The notes under the pieces: model-generated
Told to the model about the DNA's origin: nothing
The model's input: the letters and a program-made list of their open reading frames with translations, nothing else
Databases searched by the model: none
Made by a program: the position numbers and the translations under genes
Part shown: piece by piece, positions 61,441-64,000 of the stretch
Layout: the number at the start of each line of letters is the position of its first letter
Numbering within the stretch: position 1 is the stretch's first letter
Origin: Allium sativum
Taxonomy: Eukaryota; Streptophyta; Magnoliopsida; Asparagales; Amaryllidaceae
Length of the DNA stretch: 64,000 nucleotides
NCBI GenBank assembly: GCA_030737875.1
Contig: JASFAX010000020.1
Coordinates: 31,758,688-31,822,687, forward strand
Direction: 5' to 3'

Positions 61441-61767
61441 ATTCAGAATTGACAAAATGGTGGGCACGAATAGAATTAGGCATAGTTCTAGATCCAGTTA
61501 TTACTGTCGTGATTTCTTATTAGGCGTTCACATCTAAACAATAACTGGACTTACAGAAAAAGGACGGACCTTGATTTCTGGGATCTGATTTATGAATTTG
61601 AAAAGCTATCCTTTGATGTAGACGTTTGATTCCCTAGTTCTTCTAATTGATTCCTATTTTGAATTTGATTCTCTAGTTTCGGATAGATGAATGGAGGCTA
61701 GGCCAGTTTGTAGACGAACAACATGACGACTTCTAGAATGAGTTCTAGGGTTGAGGTTTGGGGGTGA

Positions 61768-61774
61768 TTATATA
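61768..61774 (-). promoter_or_regulatory. TATA box of LTR F
   Basis: Minus strand TATATAA followed by TCACCCCCAAACC; about 580 bp after the LTR start. Confidence 0.55.
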
Positions 61775-62007
61775 GAAGTCTAGGTTTAATTCTAGCCTTT
61801 AGATTAGCCTAAGTGAATCGGAGCCATCTAATCAAAGAGATGTGTCATCCAGCCAACCATAACATGACACATATGCCCTAATACCTCAGAAATCAGTCAT
61901 TGGCCAATCAAAGGAGGCCACATCATCACAAGAGTGTAAAAATTCGTCATAGGGGCAAGATATAGGAGGGATAGACTCCCTACGGGGGGAGGGGGATCGA
62001 CACCTAT

Positions 62008-62064
62008 GTCGACTCCCCTATAGGGGCATCGACACCTATGTCGACTCCCCCTAGGGGGGTCGAC
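62008..62064 (-). repeat. GTCGAC cluster in LTR F
   Basis: GTCGAC at 62008, 62040 and 62059, plus two ATCGACACC sites, between runs of G and C (CCCCTAGGGG). It lies about 235-290 bp upstream of the TATA box in element orientation. Confidence 0.88.
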
Positions 62065-62351
62065 TCCCCTGAGCAGGAAATTTCCCGCTCAGGACGCTCT
62101 TGCCAGATTTTGAAATTTGAACTGTTTTCTGATTGGATTTATAATTATATTTAATTACTGTTTAAACTTGAAAACTTCTGAACTCCGTATTTTTCATATG
62201 GAGTCCGATTCATGCAAACTCGGACTCTATCTCATGCAGAATTTCGAGACGAACGCAATGGCGTAATCCGTTTTACCCAATTCCTCTTTTAAAAATTAAG
62301 TGTTCTTAGATTCGTTAATTTTAATATTCACAGAAAATATGTGGTGTTACA

Positions 62352-62364
62352 TTCTCCCCTCCTT
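62352..62364 (-). other. Polypurine tract of element F
   Basis: Minus AAGGAGGGGAGAA next to the LTR start, preceded by ATTTCGGTTACGAAATCC, a variant of the block in B and D. Confidence 0.88.
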
Positions 62365-62846
62365 GAAGGATTTCGTAACCGAAATCTCTAGGTTAAGAAG
62401 AATGTATCCTAACATCCAACATCAATCTACTCAACCGTTCAATCACAGGCATCCATTGTCCTTAAAAAGCTTTGTAATTAATTCTTTATGAACATATGCA
62501 AGTGTGTGTGTACATGTCCCAATACTAATGCAAAAGATTAGGCGTTCCACTGATTCAGTTGACCTCCTTAATGCGAATTATGTTAGTGCCATGAGCCCAA
62601 CATATATGCAGTTATTCCTATGGTACTTTTTAACTTCTTTATGAGTGCACGATCATCCATTCAAATGCATCATCCATATGATATCACATCAAGTTTCAAT
62701 CGATATATATCTAAAAATCCACTCATGCATATGCAATATGGAAGTGACGGAGCCGACCTAGTGCCTAATGTGTGTGTGTATATGCATCCATGAGAAACCA
62801 CTAGCAAACACTTACATCCACTTGCATACACCAAACATAACATGTC

Positions 62847-63105
62847 TCAAACACATGTTTGCATCCATTGGCTTCTACCTAAGGATCGAGGATAGGACCG
62901 AGAGGATATAATTAAAAGATAAAGACAAGCATGCAAATAAACTTTACAGAAAAAAGACATCAAGGATATCCCCTCAAAAAGGATATGATGCGCGTATCTA
63001 GTCTTCAGTCTTCTAAGTCGCATCTTCTTGAGATTCACCCCATTGTGCTCTGACTGTCTTAACTTCATGATTGCGTAGCATCTTATTTTTTGTTTCCAAA
63101 ACATG
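62847..63105 (-). pseudogene. Chromodomain-like remnant of element F
   Basis: Minus frame with KIRCYAIMKLRQSEHNGVN and RYAHHILFEGISL in the position and order of KKLRNREVKLVKVQW...YPFLFEGTSL in element B. Heavily diverged; integrase upstream is missing or unreadable (63106..63465). Confidence 0.45.
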
Positions 63106-63467
63106 AGTTGGAATTTATTTCACTATCGCCTATCGTTCCACCTCTTCTCCTTCTAGTAAACTCGAGACTACAACTTCTGTTGTGTCATGCTAACATTTCC
63201 TTAAAGGGTCTTCAAAATTCACTAGAGGGTATTACATGTGGAAGAACTATCTGTTGAAAATAAACAGATGCTAACCATGTTACCAAGTGTAGTTATTGAG
63301 GTTATTAGAGGTCTCTTTTTAACTTATCCATTGCGTCAACTATCTGAGAGTCTTTTCTTTGTGAAGTCGATATTCGATCCAAAAGCGTAGGTCCTACTCC
63401 TAGCAATGCCAACTAATAACTTAACCGAAGGTTTTAAAATCAAAGGTGGATATGTATACTGATCTTT

Positions 63468-64000
63468 TCCTTTTCATATAAAGAGGACTTGAAGTCAACC
63501 TTTTTCTTCTTAAGGCATCCGCTACGACCTTACCCTTCCTTTTTCACACCAAAATGGCGCCTAGTCCCGTGTCACATGCATCCATGTATACCGTAAACCT
63601 TTTTACTACCATAAGGTAAAAGTCAAAACTAGGGCCGTTGTAAGAGCCCTCTTCGATCGTTGGAAAGCGACATCACAATCAATGTCCCGAGCAAAGGTTA
63701 CATTCTCCTTCGTTAATCCAGTAATTGTGGTTAATACCTTCGCAAATTTCTTAATGAACTTCCTATATTCACCCGCTAGTCCAAGAAAGCTTCTTACTTC
63801 TGTTACTTTCCTTGGGACCTTCCAGTCTTACATTGCAACTACTTTTGTGGGATCTACTGCTATCCCTTCTTTGAACACTACATCTCCTAGAAACCTTACT
63901 TCTTCTCTCCAAAAATGACATTTTGGAGAACTTCGGCTTAAGTTGATGTGCTCAGAGTGTATCCATGACTTCTCTTAAATGCAAAGCATGTTCTCCCTCG
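63468..64000 (-). pseudogene. Reverse transcriptase / RNase H fragment of element F pol
   Basis: Minus strand from the window end: KCHFWREEVRFLGDVV, EGIAVDPTKVVAM, stop, [47 protein letters not shown], a shift, VYMDACDTGLGAILV, stop, then GKVVADALRRKR. This is the end of a Ty3/gypsy reverse transcriptase (FLG.V motif, RSFLGLA.YYR.FI) joined to RNase H (DA...G.G.(V/I)L), with the middle of RNase H deleted up to the VADALSR motif. At least three stops or shifts: non-functional. The gene continues off the right edge. Confidence 0.85.

Larger units (their letters stand above)
37743..62351 (-). mobile_element. 3' LTR of element F, interrupted by CACTA 2
   Basis: LTR sequence is 37743..39117 plus 60094..62351, about 3.6 kb. 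On the minus strand it starts TGTAACACCAC after a polypurine tract (62352..62364, AAGGAGGGGAGAA) and ends GAGGTGTGGTGTTATA, the CA end mutated to TA. It carries the shared TTGCGTTCGTCTCG block (62195..62275), GTCGAC cluster, TATATAA box (61768), GTAAGT (61549..61554), paired CCCGGAACC modules (60364..60545), GGTTAAGTGTT repeats and the TTCCGTTCCC tract with TGTAG (38134). Target duplication GATCT is expected but its second copy is off the window. Confidence 0.78.
60094..62351 (-). mobile_element. LTR F, right part
   Basis: Promoter-bearing part of LTR F: from 62351 leftwards the shared block, GTCGAC cluster, TATA box and splice-donor-like site, then CATAGGCAT repeats (61130..61440) and the paired modules (60364..60545). 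Confidence 0.78.

Noticed and set aside
63682..63918. 78-residue plus-strand frame
   Set aside because: Antisense shadow of the minus-strand reverse transcriptase of element F.

Overview
This window is AT-rich repetitive DNA from a flowering-plant nuclear genome. The evidence is several long-terminal-repeat (LTR) retrotransposons of the Ty3/gypsy chromovirus type (Tekay/Del-like: initiator-Met primer site, gag with zinc knuckles, chromodomain tail, long LTRs starting TGTAACACCCCG-like) and two CACTA (En/Spm-like) DNA transposons. I cannot name the species. I see no intact host gene, rRNA gene or ordinary tRNA gene. Nearly every base belongs to a transposon, and the transposons are nested up to five deep.

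Layout. The oldest frame is element I on the plus strand: its 5' LTR is visible at 1194..4377, its internal DNA at 4378..5274 and 33263..34566, and its 3' LTR starts at 34567. Its 5' LTR was entered by a foreign LTR (J, 1..1193) and a solo LTR (H, 2825..4023, target duplication AACCT). Its internal region was entered by element A on the minus strand (5275..33257, duplication AAATT), which has 6-kb LTRs around an internal region of only 436 bp. The 3' LTR of A was entered by a CACTA element (9162..24553) carrying host-gene-like exons. That CACTA was entered by chromovirus B (9409..20121, duplication TTAAA), the youngest element here, which still has an open gag-protease frame.

On the right, the 3' LTR of element I is cut by LTR G (36806). 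G is cut by element F on the minus strand (3' LTR 37743..62351, followed by a broken pol to the window end). The LTR of F is cut by a larger CACTA (39118..60093) with a decayed transposase. That CACTA is cut by chromovirus D (42123..52839, duplication GAAAT). Both stacks therefore have the same order: LTR element, CACTA, LTR element.

Shared architecture. The chromovirus LTRs differ in sequence but repeat a common plan. A GC-rich cluster of GTCGAC palindromes, or in B and C a tRNA-like sequence, lies upstream of a TATA box. A GTAAGT-like 5' splice site lies about 170-265 bp after the TATA box. A paired CCCGGAACCGCCCGG module lies in the middle. A conserved pyrimidine tract ending in CAG or TAG lies near the 3' end. 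This suggests that the long LTRs hold an intron that shortens the leader in front of gag. The most notable observations are this predicted LTR intron, the tRNA-like sequence in the LTR, the GTCGAC arrays, the nearly empty 6-kb-LTR element, the exon-bearing CACTA, and an 800-bp palindromic array inside the second CACTA.
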